The notes: a model not told the origin generated them from the letters alone. Positions 1-6,588 are shown, counted from the first letter of the stretch. The stretch is DNA of 9,672 bases from Chitinophagaceae bacterium (GCA_025362915.1 JANYEU010000467.1:1-9672), one strand, 5' to 3'. Program-made: numbers and translations.

Positions 1-734
1 CCGGCACCAGCCAAAGAAGCAGCAGAACCTTTACCTACATCGCCATAACTACCTACAACAGCTACTTTACCAGCCATCATTACGTCAGTTGCACGACGGA
101 TAGAATCTACCAAACTTTCTTTACAACCGTATTTGTTGTCGAATTTAGATTTGGTAACAGAATCGTTTACATTGATAGCAGGGATTGGTAAAGTACCTTT
201 CGCCATACGCTCGTACAAACGGTGAACACCTGTAGTTGTTTCTTCGCTAAGACCTTTGATGTTAGCAATCAACTCAGGGTAAGTATCAAAAACCATATTG
301 GTCAAATCGCCACCATCATCCAAAATCATGTTCAACGGACGGTCTGCACCACCAAAGAACAATGTTTGCTCAATACACCAATCAGCTTCTGATTGAGATT
401 GACCTTTCCAAGCGAAAACACCAATACCAGCAGCAGCAATTGCAGCAGCAGCTTGATCTTGTGTAGAGAAAATGTTGCAAGAACTCCATTTTACTTCAGC
501 ACCCAAAGCAACCAATGTTTCAATCAACACAGCAGTTTGGATTGTCATGTGTAAACAACCAGCAATCCTTGCACCTTTCAATGGTTGACTAGGACCATAT
601 TCTGCACGGATAGCCATTAAACCTGGCATTTCGGCTTCTGCCAAACGAATTTCCTTCCTTCCCCACTCGGCAAGGCTAAAATCTGCCACCTTATAAGGTA
701 AAGCAAAATTGATTGTTGATGATAATGTTGACAT
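1..734 (-). CDS. ahcY: Adenosylhomocysteinase (S-adenosylhomocysteine hydrolase), N-terminal part, cut by window edge
   Basis: Cytosolic NAD-dependent enzyme that reversibly splits S-adenosylhomocysteine into homocysteine and adenosine, clearing the by-product of SAM methylations. I translated the minus strand from ATG at 734-732; it stays open to base 1 and gives about 244 of the roughly 430-440 residues usual for the family. Recognisable family segments are HMTIQTAVLIETL (about residues 62-74), CNIFSTQDQAAAAIA (86-100), NVNDSVTKSKFDN (188-200) and the start of the NAD-binding Rossmann loop GSYGDVGKGSA (228-238). The C-terminal half, including the rest of the NAD domain, lies outside the window. 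The start fits the family, since the protein begins close to the conserved YKVADFSLAEWGRKEI segment. A TAnnTTTG element lies about 19 bases upstream. The gene diverges from an Lrp-type regulator. Confidence 0.97.
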   Translation of the reverse strand, partial: MSTLSSTINFALPYKVADFSLAEWGRKEIRLAEAEMPGLMAIRAEYGPSQPLKGARIAGCLHMTIQTAVLIETLVALGAEVKWSSCNIFSTQDQAAAAIAAAGIGVFAWKGQSQSEADWCIEQTLFFGGADRPLNMILDDGGDLTNMVFDTYPELIANIKGLSEETTTGVHRLYERMAKGTLPIPAINVNDSVTKSKFDNKYGCKESLVDSIRRATDVMMAGKVAVVGSYGDVGKGSAASLAGA

Positions 735-751
735 ATTTATTTATTTAGGAC

Positions 752-767
752 ACAAATGTATATTTGT
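752..767. promoter_or_regulatory. Divergent promoter/operator candidate between ahcY and the Lrp-type gene
   Basis: ACAAAT (752-757) and ATTTGT (762-767) form a perfect 6-bp inverted repeat around GTAT. The same 16 bases hold a Bacteroidota -7 element (TAnnTTTG) on each strand: TATATTTG at 759-766 on plus and TACATTTG at 760-753 on minus. The minus element would give ahcY a leader of about a dozen bases; the plus element would give the regulator about 80. I found no convincing -33 TTTG at the usual spacing on either side. Overlapping divergent promoters inside a palindrome would suit autoregulation by the neighbouring Lrp-type protein, but that is inference. Confidence 0.5.
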
Positions 768-851
768 AGAACAAAATAATATGTTATTTATTTTATTTGG
801 AATAGAATCACATATTTTTATCTATCAATAGAACAATCAATCATTATACCC

Positions 852-1349
852 ATGGCAAAAGCACTCACAAAAGAACAAACAGCTACCGATAATAGTAGCA
901 TTGATGAGAAAGACCTGGCAATACTTGCCTTATTGCAACGCAATGCAAAGATGACGGTGAAAGAAATTGCCGATTCCGTGCATTTAAGTACCACTCCCGT
1001 GCATGAACGCATTAAACGAATGGAACAAAACGGTGTGATAAAACAATATGCCACTATTTTAGACCATGCAAAAGTGAAAAAGGGTTTGATGGTAATCTGT
1101 TATGTATCGCTAAGACAACACGATAAGGTAGAAGGTGCAAAATTCATTCAACGAATACAGGAAATGAATGAGGTGATAGAGTGTTATAACATCTCTGGGG
1201 AGTTTGATTTCATGCTAAAGGTGGTTGCCGCCGATATGGACGACTATTATTACTTTCATGTGAATAAATTAAGTCAGGCGGAAAACATTGGGCATGTGCA
1301 AAGTGTGTTTGTGATGGGAATAATCAAGCAGACGCACATCGTCATTTAA
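852..1349 (+). CDS. Lrp/AsnC family transcriptional regulator
   Basis: A 165-residue DNA-binding regulator, the usual length for the family (about 150-165). The N-terminal winged helix-turn-helix covers about residues 18-70, beginning IDEKDLAILALLQRNAKMTV and including the recognition-helix region LSTTPVHERIKRMEQNGVI. The C-terminal RAM/effector domain covers about 78-165, with the typical GEFDFMLKVVAADMDDY turn near residues 116-132. Family members form dimers to octamers and respond to amino acids or related small molecules; the ligand here cannot be read from sequence. Start ATG 852 is preceded by no strong Shine-Dalgarno, normal for this phylum. It is divergent from ahcY, so control of ahcY or of itself is plausible but inferred. 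A strong terminator follows within 31 bases of the stop. Confidence 0.94.
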   Translation: MAKALTKEQTATDNSSIDEKDLAILALLQRNAKMTVKEIADSVHLSTTPVHERIKRMEQNGVIKQYATILDHAKVKKGLMVICYVSLRQHDKVEGAKFIQRIQEMNEVIECYNISGEFDFMLKVVAADMDDYYYFHVNKLSQAENIGHVQSVFVMGIIKQTHIVI

Positions 1350-1351
1350 TA

Positions 1352-1450
1352 AACCCCCATCCCCTAAAGGGGTGTAAGCAAAAAGCCCCACAACTTTTTC
1401 GTTGCAGGGCTTTTTTATTATAATATTTACCCCTTTAGGGGATAGGGGTT
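1352..1450. repeat. 22-bp inverted repeat flanking the terminator
   Basis: The arms are 1352-1373 and 1429-1450. Each contains CCCCTAAAGGGG or its complement CCCCTTTAGGGG, and the arms match at 21 of 22 positions when one is reverse-complemented. The core of each arm is itself palindromic. The terminator hairpin at 1380-1416 sits between them, so the whole 99 bp can fold as nested stems. The right arm overlaps the first two plus-strand bases of the stop codon of the downstream phosphorylase. CCCCTTTAGGGG-like sequences are, from memory, widespread intergenic repeats in Bacteroidota; I cannot check copy number here. Confidence 0.85.
1380..1416. terminator. Bidirectional intrinsic terminator between the Lrp-type gene and glgP
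   Basis: The outer stem pairs AAAAAGCCC (1380-1388) with GGGCTTTTT (1407-1415), then comes a 2x2 internal loop, then CAAC (1391-1394) with GTTG (1401-1404) around a six-base loop. There is a T run on the plus side (1411-1416) and an A run on the other side, which reads as a T run on the minus strand. The hairpin therefore serves both converging genes, the regulator (plus) and the phosphorylase (minus). Confidence 0.9.
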
Positions 1451-3101
1451 ATTTGTACATTATCTCATAATATTCATCTGCCATCCTATTACTGTCAAAC
1501 TGGGTACGCACGTCATTCATTCCTTCTTTTACAATGGAACGCCACTTATCTTTTTCATCATAATAAGCAGGTAATATCTCATTTTCCAGTATTTCGTATA
1601 GCTTATTCAAATCATAATCATCCTGTTCGTGTATGTTCATGTTTGCATAATCAGCTTTTGGCACCACAAATCCATTAACACCATGCTTTACAAACTCTGG
1701 TATCCATCCATCGTCCGTACTAAAGTTTACCGCACCATTCATGGAGGCCGTCATACCACTGGTTCCGCTTGCTTCGCGTGGCACACGTGGATTGTTCAAC
1801 CAAATATCGGCACCTTGTTTCAAACGGCGGCTAAGCATCAGCTCATATCCTATCAATACGGCAACATTCTTATACTTCTTGCTCAAATGAACCAAGTTAT
1901 TGAAAGTGCCAATAGCCGGATAATCTGATGGATAAGGTTTTCCTGCCCAAATAATCTGTACAGGATATTTTGTATTGTTCAATAATTTCTCAAAGCGTCC
2001 CATATCATACGTAAGCATGTCGGCACGTTTGTAACCTGCAAACCTTCTTGCCCAAACTATGGTGAGTATATTCGGATCAAATATCTTTCCTGTCTGGTCT
2101 GCCACTACTTCAAAGGCACGTTTCTTCAAATACCACTTTCTATCGTCAATTGCAGCATCCTCGCCTGTCTCATTAAAGTGATACAAGCGTTCATCAGCCC
2201 AATAAGTCCAGTTTTGCGCATTGGTAATGGCTGTTATCTCGCATATCCCTTCATACTTCCCCCACATTTCCCTTGATACCACACCATGCAATTGCGATAC
2301 ACCATTTGCCTTACGTGCAAAGCGCAATGCAGTGAGCGAATGGTTGAAATGATCATCATTTGTGCCTGTCAATCTCCTCACTTCATCTATACCCAGCCCA
2401 CAGAAATACCCCATTTTGTGGCATAGGTAAATATCATGCTTTTCATTGCCCGCTTCTTCGGGCGTATGCGTTGTAAACACCAAATGTTCCTTTAGCGTTT
2501 GTACATTCCTGAACTTATTCAACAGGTAAAACGCAGAAGAAATACCATGTGCCTCGTTCAAATGATATACTTCCGGATTAAATCCTATCTCATCCATCAA
2601 TTTTGCCCCACCAATGCCCAATAGCATGAACTGTGCAACCTTTGTTGCGGTATTTGCATCGTATAAACGGTGAGAAATGGTCTGCGAAACATAATCGTTC
2701 TCAGGCATATCCGTACTTAAAAAGAATAACGGAGCCGTATTAAACACTTCTGGAGCCAGATAATACGCCTTTACCCATACCGGTGCATCGTGAATGGAAA
2801 TTTGAAATATGATACCGGTATCCTGTAAAAAAGAATAGGCTTTTTCCATCCAGGCGGGCTGCAAGGTTTGGTCTTGGTTGCGGGTTTGGTCATAATAACC
2901 ATACTTCCAAAGGATACCGATACCTACCAAATTCTGGTTTAGCTCGTAAGCACTCCGCATGTGCGAACCAGACAGAAAGCCTAGGCCACCACTATATATC
3001 TTTAGCGGTTGGTGTATGGCAAATTCCATTGAAAAATACGCAGCACGTTTGGCATATTTCTCATTAATCTCGTAAGGGACACTAAATTCTCTGAAATTCA
3101 T
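1449..3101 (-). CDS. glgP: Alpha-glucan phosphorylase, short form (GT35, TIGR02094-like)
   Basis: Cytosolic enzyme of the glycogen/maltodextrin phosphorylase superfamily; classical members release glucose-1-phosphate from alpha-1,4-glucan using PLP. I chose ATG 3101 (550 aa); a TTG ten codons upstream (3131) is possible but lacks support. Recognisable segments, numbered from ATG 3101: YFSMEF (22-27), YSGGLGFLSG (36-45), YHLNEAH (179-185), THTPEEAG (211-218), ARRFAGYKR (351-359), WAGKPYPSD (385-393), RRLKQGADIWLNNPR (425-439) and EASGTSGMTASMNG (443-456). It lacks the N-terminal domain of the longer 700-850-residue bacterial/archaeal forms. In classical members and, as I recall, the usual short forms, the last motif reads SGTxxMK, with Lys holding PLP. 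Here that position is Thr451 (codon ACG, plus-strand bases 1749-1751), one base from AAG. It may be a lysine-less subfamily, not a working phosphorylase, or a different glycosyltransferase. It lies downstream of the cupin and ROK kinase on the same strand. Confidence 0.88.
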   Translation of the reverse strand: MNFREFSVPYEINEKYAKRAAYFSMEFAIHQPLKIYSGGLGFLSGSHMRSAYELNQNLVGIGILWKYGYYDQTRNQDQTLQPAWMEKAYSFLQDTGIIFQISIHDAPVWVKAYYLAPEVFNTAPLFFLSTDMPENDYVSQTISHRLYDANTATKVAQFMLLGIGGAKLMDEIGFNPEVYHLNEAHGISSAFYLLNKFRNVQTLKEHLVFTTHTPEEAGNEKHDIYLCHKMGYFCGLGIDEVRRLTGTNDDHFNHSLTALRFARKANGVSQLHGVVSREMWGKYEGICEITAITNAQNWTYWADERLYHFNETGEDAAIDDRKWYLKKRAFEVVADQTGKIFDPNILTIVWARRFAGYKRADMLTYDMGRFEKLLNNTKYPVQIIWAGKPYPSDYPAIGTFNNLVHLSKKYKNVAVLIGYELMLSRRLKQGADIWLNNPRVPREASGTSGMTASMNGAVNFSTDDGWIPEFVKHGVNGFVVPKADYANMNIHEQDDYDLNKLYEILENEILPAYYDEKDKWRSIVKEGMNDVRTQFDSNRMADEYYEIMYK

Positions 3102-3378
3102 ATCTTTTTGTTTAGTTGAATGCGAGTGCAAAATAAGGGTTATTGTTTAATATGTATTTTTTACACATTTATTTTGTTCTTTTCTATTTAATCATTAAAA
3201 ATACTCACTCGTTTTTTTCATTTTATGCTATAATGATTTTGCAAAATGACATTTATAAAGTGCTAATAAACACAACATTGCTCATTACGCAACCTAACAT
3301 GTACACTTTTGCCATTAATTGAATGATTATTGATAAAAACAAGCACTTCTGGTATTTAAAACGGGTTTTGGTAGTTAT
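3102..3378. other. 277-bp intergenic gap upstream of glgP
   Basis: AT-rich gap between the cupin stop and the phosphorylase start, presumably holding the glgP promoter. The only marked structure is a perfect 12-bp palindrome, ATTTTGCAAAAT, at 3236-3247, a possible operator. A near match to the -7 element, read on minus as TTATTTTG (one mismatch to TAnnTTTG), covers about 3129-3136. No hairpin followed by a T run was seen behind the cupin gene, and no small gene is convincing. Confidence 0.5.
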
Positions 3379-3882
3379 TTATTGCCTGCAAAGACGGGCA
3401 ATCAATTCTTTTTCTGTAGGATAAACCTTGCTTAGTGCCGATGCTGTTGCCAATTCGAAGTCTTCAAAGTCAAATCCGGGCGAAACAGTGCATCCTACAA
3501 AGCAATAACTACTGGTTGGTGCGGGTTCACTGGCAAACCAACTGTTGGCAGGCACCATTGCCTGAAAAACCTCTCCGTTGGCAGTATCGTTTCCTAATTT
3601 TATGGTGTAAAAATTACCCGAAGATTCCAATACATATATTAGTAGTGTCTGCCCCGAATAAAAATGCCAACACTCATCACTTTTTATGCGGTGGAAGGCG
3701 GAAAAATTACCTTCTTCCAGCAAAAAATAGATGGCAGTACTACTATTTCTAGTTCCACCAAACCCTTTTGGCAACGCTTGTTTATCTATTGCAACATTAC
3801 TCCTATATGTTTCCTTGTAATAACCCCCTTCGGGATGCGGCAGCAGTTGGTATTGTGCAACAAAATCTTTTACTATATTCAT
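3379..3882 (-). CDS. Cupin, DUF985/Cupin_5 family protein
   Basis: A 167-residue single-domain cupin. Family hallmarks in order: HPEGGYYKETYRS (16-28), STAIYFLLEEGNFSAFHRI (48-66), SDECWHFYSG (68-77), VPANSWFASEP (110-120) and GCTVSPGFDFEDFELA (130-145). The pattern matches the Cupin_5 (DUF985) family, small beta-barrel proteins whose biochemical role is generally not settled; some are annotated as sugar-epimerase-like. H64 and H73 sit where metal or substrate ligands occur in cupins, but function cannot be inferred. Start ATG 3882 leaves no room for a longer version in this style. It lies between a sugar kinase and a glucan phosphorylase on the same strand, so a carbohydrate-related role is a weak contextual guess. 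Confidence 0.93.
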   Translation of the reverse strand: MNIVKDFVAQYQLLPHPEGGYYKETYRSNVAIDKQALPKGFGGTRNSSTAIYFLLEEGNFSAFHRIKSDECWHFYSGQTLLIYVLESSGNFYTIKLGNDTANGEVFQAMVPANSWFASEPAPTSSYCFVGCTVSPGFDFEDFELATASALSKVYPTEKELIARLCRQ

Positions 3883-3901
3883 TTATGTGGGTCGATTTTG
3901 A

Positions 3902-3967
3902 GTTATACGTTGTAAGTTTTACGTTATACGTCCCAATACGTATAACGTAAAACTTACAACGTATAAC
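3902..3967. repeat. Perfect 30-bp inverted repeat (intergenic hairpin)
   Basis: The arms 3902-3931 and 3938-3967 are exact reverse complements across all 30 bases with a six-base loop, CCCAAT. The arm begins GTTATACGTTGTAAG and ends ACGTTATACGT, so the motif GTTATACGT occurs twice per arm. It fills most of the 92-bp gap between the ROK kinase stop and the cupin start, both on minus, and would form a very stable RNA hairpin between the two genes. No long T run follows, so it does not look like a standard terminator. Such GTTATACG/CGTATAAC repeats resemble dispersed intergenic elements of Bacteroidota (recollection, not checked). Confidence 0.9.
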
Positions 3968-3974
3968 ATACTAC

Positions 3975-4940
3975 TTACAGTACCAACGCACTTGCTCCCA
4001 ATATAGCGGCATCCGATTCTTTTAGGTTGCTAAACACCAATTGTACCTTGTTTTTAAACACTTGATACAGGTTTTTCTCCATTGCTTCCTTGGTAGGAGC
4101 CATAATGAAACTGCCAGCCTTGGTTAATCCGCCAAACAACACAATAGCCTGCGGAGAAGAGAACATTACGAAGTTTGCCAAGGCTTCTCCCAATATCTGT
4201 CCGGTAAATTCAAACACATTTTTAGCTATCTCATCCCCTTTCACTGCACAGTCGTACACCGTTTCGCTGGTAAGTTCCTCTTCTTCATAATCTCTCAACA
4301 AACTGATGGTGGTAGGGTTATTTTGCAAAAACTCCAGTGCCGTTTCCCTTACACCAGTAGCACTTGCATAAGCTTCAAGGCAACCTCTGCTGCCTGTAGA
4401 TTTATGCAATCGCCCATTATGGCGCACAATGGTATGCCCCAGTTCGCCGGCAAAGCCATCGTTGCCCACAACCACTTTTCCATCTATCACAATGCCGCTT
4501 CCTACGCCCGTGCCTAATGTAATAGTAATAAAATGCTTCATTCCCTTTGCTGCGCCATACATCATCTCGCCCATGGCAGCCGCTTTTGCATCGTTGGTAA
4601 GCGATGTTTTGATGCCAAACTTTTCTGTTATCAAGTGTGCAATGGGCACTATGCCCTTCCAGTGCAGGTTTGCAGCATATTCTATATTGCCCGTGTATAG
4701 GTTACCGTTTGGCGCACCCATCCCAATGCCAATAAAAGCCTGCTTCCCTCCCATTTTATCTATCATGGGTTGCAGTTTTGCATGCAATTGTTGTATAAAA
4801 TATTCTATGGGCTTTTCACTGTCCGTAGGTATCCTGTCTTGATCAAGGATATGGCCATCCTTATCTACTATTCCAAATTTTGTGTTAGTGCCGCCCAGGT
4901 CTATCCCTATGACGTATTGAGGATTGCTGCTGTTGCTCAT
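3975..4940 (-). CDS. ROK family sugar kinase (glucokinase-like)
   Basis: Cytosolic ATP-dependent kinase of the ROK family, most likely phosphorylating glucose or a related hexose to the 6-phosphate. I chose ATG 4940 (321 aa, normal for the family). A TTG 14 codons upstream (4982) is disfavoured because the -7 promoter element lies between it and the ATG. Motifs, numbered from ATG 4940: phosphate-binding DLGGTNTK (14-21), LTNDAKAAAMGE with likely catalytic Asp117 (114-125), LGTGVGSGI (142-150), GELGH (165-169) and GCLEAYAS (186-193). The usual ROK zinc motif CxCGxxGCxE is degenerate here: KSTGSRGCLE keeps only the last Cys (187), with Lys180 and Thr182 at the other two Cys positions. There is no N-terminal HTH, so it is a kinase and not a NagC/XylR-type repressor. 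It lies upstream of the cupin and glucan phosphorylase. Confidence 0.92.
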   Translation of the reverse strand: MSNSSNPQYVIGIDLGGTNTKFGIVDKDGHILDQDRIPTDSEKPIEYFIQQLHAKLQPMIDKMGGKQAFIGIGMGAPNGNLYTGNIEYAANLHWKGIVPIAHLITEKFGIKTSLTNDAKAAAMGEMMYGAAKGMKHFITITLGTGVGSGIVIDGKVVVGNDGFAGELGHTIVRHNGRLHKSTGSRGCLEAYASATGVRETALEFLQNNPTTISLLRDYEEEELTSETVYDCAVKGDEIAKNVFEFTGQILGEALANFVMFSSPQAIVLFGGLTKAGSFIMAPTKEAMEKNLYQVFKNKVQLVFSNLKESDAAILGASALVL

Positions 4941-4956
4941 AATATCAATTAGAATA

Positions 4957-4964
4957 CAAATATA
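4957..4964 (-). promoter_or_regulatory. -7 promoter element for the ROK kinase
   Basis: On the minus strand this reads TATATTTG, a full match to TAnnTTTG. Transcription would begin about 6 bases downstream, leaving a leader of about 10 bases before ATG 4940. A TTG at 4982-4980 is the nearest -33-like triplet, but the spacing of 15 is shorter than the usual 19-20. The element supports 4940 as the start. Confidence 0.5.
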
Positions 4965-5363
4965 AACCTCTAATGCTTGCAATTTTTATTTAATAAAGAT
5001 AAAATTTCAATTACTATATCGTTTTAGAAGATGTAATATGTTTTTCATCGTGGTTGAACTGATTTGATTTCTGTTTGGCGTATAACAATTACTATCAATC
5101 CTTTGCTTTTTTCGTTATAATTCTCTCCACTATCTCGCCGTCCTTTCTTCAAAACTTCCCCATTTTCAAATAACCTACAATTTTTCTTCCTCCGCCACCT
5201 ATCGTTTTCACTAACAAAACACCTCTTTCTTTGATAATATGTATGGTAAAACAGTCTTTTACCTCCGTTTACAAAATTCTTTTCATTTATTGTGCCGTAA
5301 TGAGCAGATGTTGTATTTTGTGCAAGTATTAAAAATGTTATTTGATACACAAAAACGATTGTT
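4965..5363. other. 399-bp intergenic region, divergent promoters, no convincing gene
   Basis: It separates the ROK kinase (minus) from the unknown 317-residue gene (plus) and should hold the latter's promoter, though I find no clean TAnnTTTG close to its start. The plus strand is strikingly pyrimidine-rich from about 5100 to 5230. A 116-codon open frame exists on minus (5395-5045), but its protein is an unnatural Lys/Arg-rich run and it overlaps the 5' end of the plus gene, so I do not call it. Confidence 0.6.
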
Positions 5364-6317
5364 ATGTCACGCAGAAAAAAAGTTACCAATATCACAGCCC
5401 AAAATGTTCTTTTGGAAACCCTTCACGAAAAGGTTATTGCCGATGGACCAACCGGCCCGCTCTTTAAAATGCTTGCCGACAAGGGAATAATCCTTGCGGA
5501 CGATTTGGCCACGGGTGTAACAGCCATGGCAAACAATGTTAGCTATCTTGCTGCTAAAAAACAAAGCCAGATACTGTTGCGGCAGCGGGATATATTAATG
5601 AAACCCCTTATAGCACATACTACCGATTGTTTCCAATTTCTGAAAAGCAACTACAGTCCTAACTATAAGTTGGTAGGCGATTGGGGTGGAACCATTACCG
5701 ATGGTGGAAAAATTACTTACGTTACCGATACCGTAGGGCAAGTGGCATTGATAGTAGCGATAAAAACGCAGAACAACAGTTATACTACTCCCGAAGTTAG
5801 TCCGTTGGCGCATTTTCTCACTTTCCAAAAGATTGACCTTAGCGATGATGCCACCAATGGTGCAACTGCCATATTGAGAGACAAAGCTTATGCGATAGCC
5901 AAGAAAAGCAGTGAAGATTTTAGGGAAAAGAGAGATAAGGACTGGCCAACGGTAGTATCTCACATCAACGAAATAGGCGATTTTGCCATGAAACTGTTTA
6001 AAGGCAATGTAAAAATTCTTGGCGCTTATGGTTATACGGTGATTAACGATCCAAAAGTGGATCAGATAAGAGATATTGAAATATCGTTAGGTACAAGTAA
6101 ACTAAAAATAAAAGCAAAAATTGGTAGTACTCTCTATAATACCGGTACCGACGGCATAGAAATATACAAGGGAAAAACAACAGTGGGTACGCCGATGCTA
6201 CTTGCGGCAGGGGGAAAAATAACTTCTGCAAAAGGGTATAGTACTTTCTCCGCAAAGAATTTATCTACCACTAAAAAAGGAAAATTTCAAATTATCCCTC
6301 CCAAAAAAGCATCTTAA
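5364..6317 (+). CDS. Hypothetical protein, 317 aa, function unknown
   Basis: I do not recognise the family. Composition and codon use look like a real gene, and the frame is open throughout from ATG 5364. There is no signal peptide or membrane segment, and the N terminus is basic (MSRRKKV), so it is probably cytosolic. Residues about 10-215 look mainly helical: an ADKGIILADDLATGVTAMAN segment near 38-57, a Gly-rich turn GDWGGTITDGGK near 107-118, and helices around DFREKRDKDWP and EIGDFAMKLFKGN. Residues about 218-317 look beta-rich, with many Gly/Thr/Ser/Lys turns (GAYGYTVINDP, LGTSKLKIKAKIGSTLYNTG, GTPMLLAAGGKITSAKGYST), suggesting a C-terminal beta domain. It may be a conserved Bacteroidota hypothetical protein. 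It stands alone on its strand, with a 21-bp repeat array starting 8 bases after its stop. Confidence 0.8.
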   Translation: MSRRKKVTNITAQNVLLETLHEKVIADGPTGPLFKMLADKGIILADDLATGVTAMANNVSYLAAKKQSQILLRQRDILMKPLIAHTTDCFQFLKSNYSPNYKLVGDWGGTITDGGKITYVTDTVGQVALIVAIKTQNNSYTTPEVSPLAHFLTFQKIDLSDDATNGATAILRDKAYAIAKKSSEDFREKRDKDWPTVVSHINEIGDFAMKLFKGNVKILGAYGYTVINDPKVDQIRDIEISLGTSKLKIKAKIGSTLYNTGTDGIEIYKGKTTVGTPMLLAAGGKITSAKGYSTFSAKNLSTTKKGKFQIIPPKKAS

Positions 6318-6324
6318 AATAGAG

Positions 6325-6588
6325 GAATTCCGTCCGGAAATGAGCGAATTCCGTCCAGCATTACCCCTTTTTCATCCAGTATTGAGGCTTTTTCATCCAG
6401 AATTATGTTAATTTCATCCAGCATTATGTTAATTTCATCCAGCATTGGGCATTTCTCACGATAAAAAGGGTCAATGCTGGATGAAAAACCCTCATTTCCG
6501 GACGTTTTTTGGTGGATATTGGATGAAAAAAACTTGATGCTGGATGCTTTTGGGGTTGGGATGGATGTTTAATTGGCGATGTTGGTAC
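6325..6588. repeat. Bidirectional array of 21-bp units (six forward, five or six inverted)
   Basis: Forward units start at 6331, 6352, 6373, 6394, 6415 and 6436, exactly 21 bases apart, each beginning CRTCC(A/G)G and typically continuing CATT, with a T-rich end in most units. Units 4 and 5 differ at a single base. After a 34-bp junction the same motif appears inverted as CTGGATG-type sequence at 6477, 6498, 6519, 6540 and 6561, again exactly 21 apart, with a degenerate sixth at 6582. The two halves pair over 6331-6372 and 6463-6504 with 35 of 42 matches, including a perfect 14-bp arm, CGTCCGGAAATGAG (6331-6344), with its complement at 6491-6504. Because 21 is seven codons, both strands can be read as F(H/R)PxL-type heptads, but the plus reading is broken by TAA twice. 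Function unknown. Confidence 0.9.

Noticed and set aside
3102..3131. N-terminal extension of glgP from TTG 3131
   Set aside because: The extra ten residues are not family sequence, and ATG 3101 sits close to the conserved start of the catalytic region.
4429..4842. 137-codon open frame on plus inside the ROK kinase
   Set aside because: Shadow of a well-supported kinase gene; the protein is Pro/Ala/Ile-rich with no motif.
4941..4982. N-terminal extension of the ROK kinase from TTG 4982
   Set aside because: The perfect TAnnTTTG element at 4957-4964 lies within it, and the kinase fold begins normally from ATG 4940.
5008..5095. Direct repeat CAATTACTAT at 5008 and 5086
   Set aside because: Ten AT-rich bases in an AT-rich gap, with no symmetry or context supporting function.
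5045..5395. 116-codon open frame on minus between the ROK kinase and the 317-aa gene
   Set aside because: Lys/Arg-rich unnatural composition in the second half, overlap with the start of the better plus-strand gene, and no family resemblance; it reflects pyrimidine-rich plus-strand DNA.
6325..6588. CRISPR array
   Set aside because: Period is only 21 bp with no unique spacers, the units flip orientation, and no cas gene is present.
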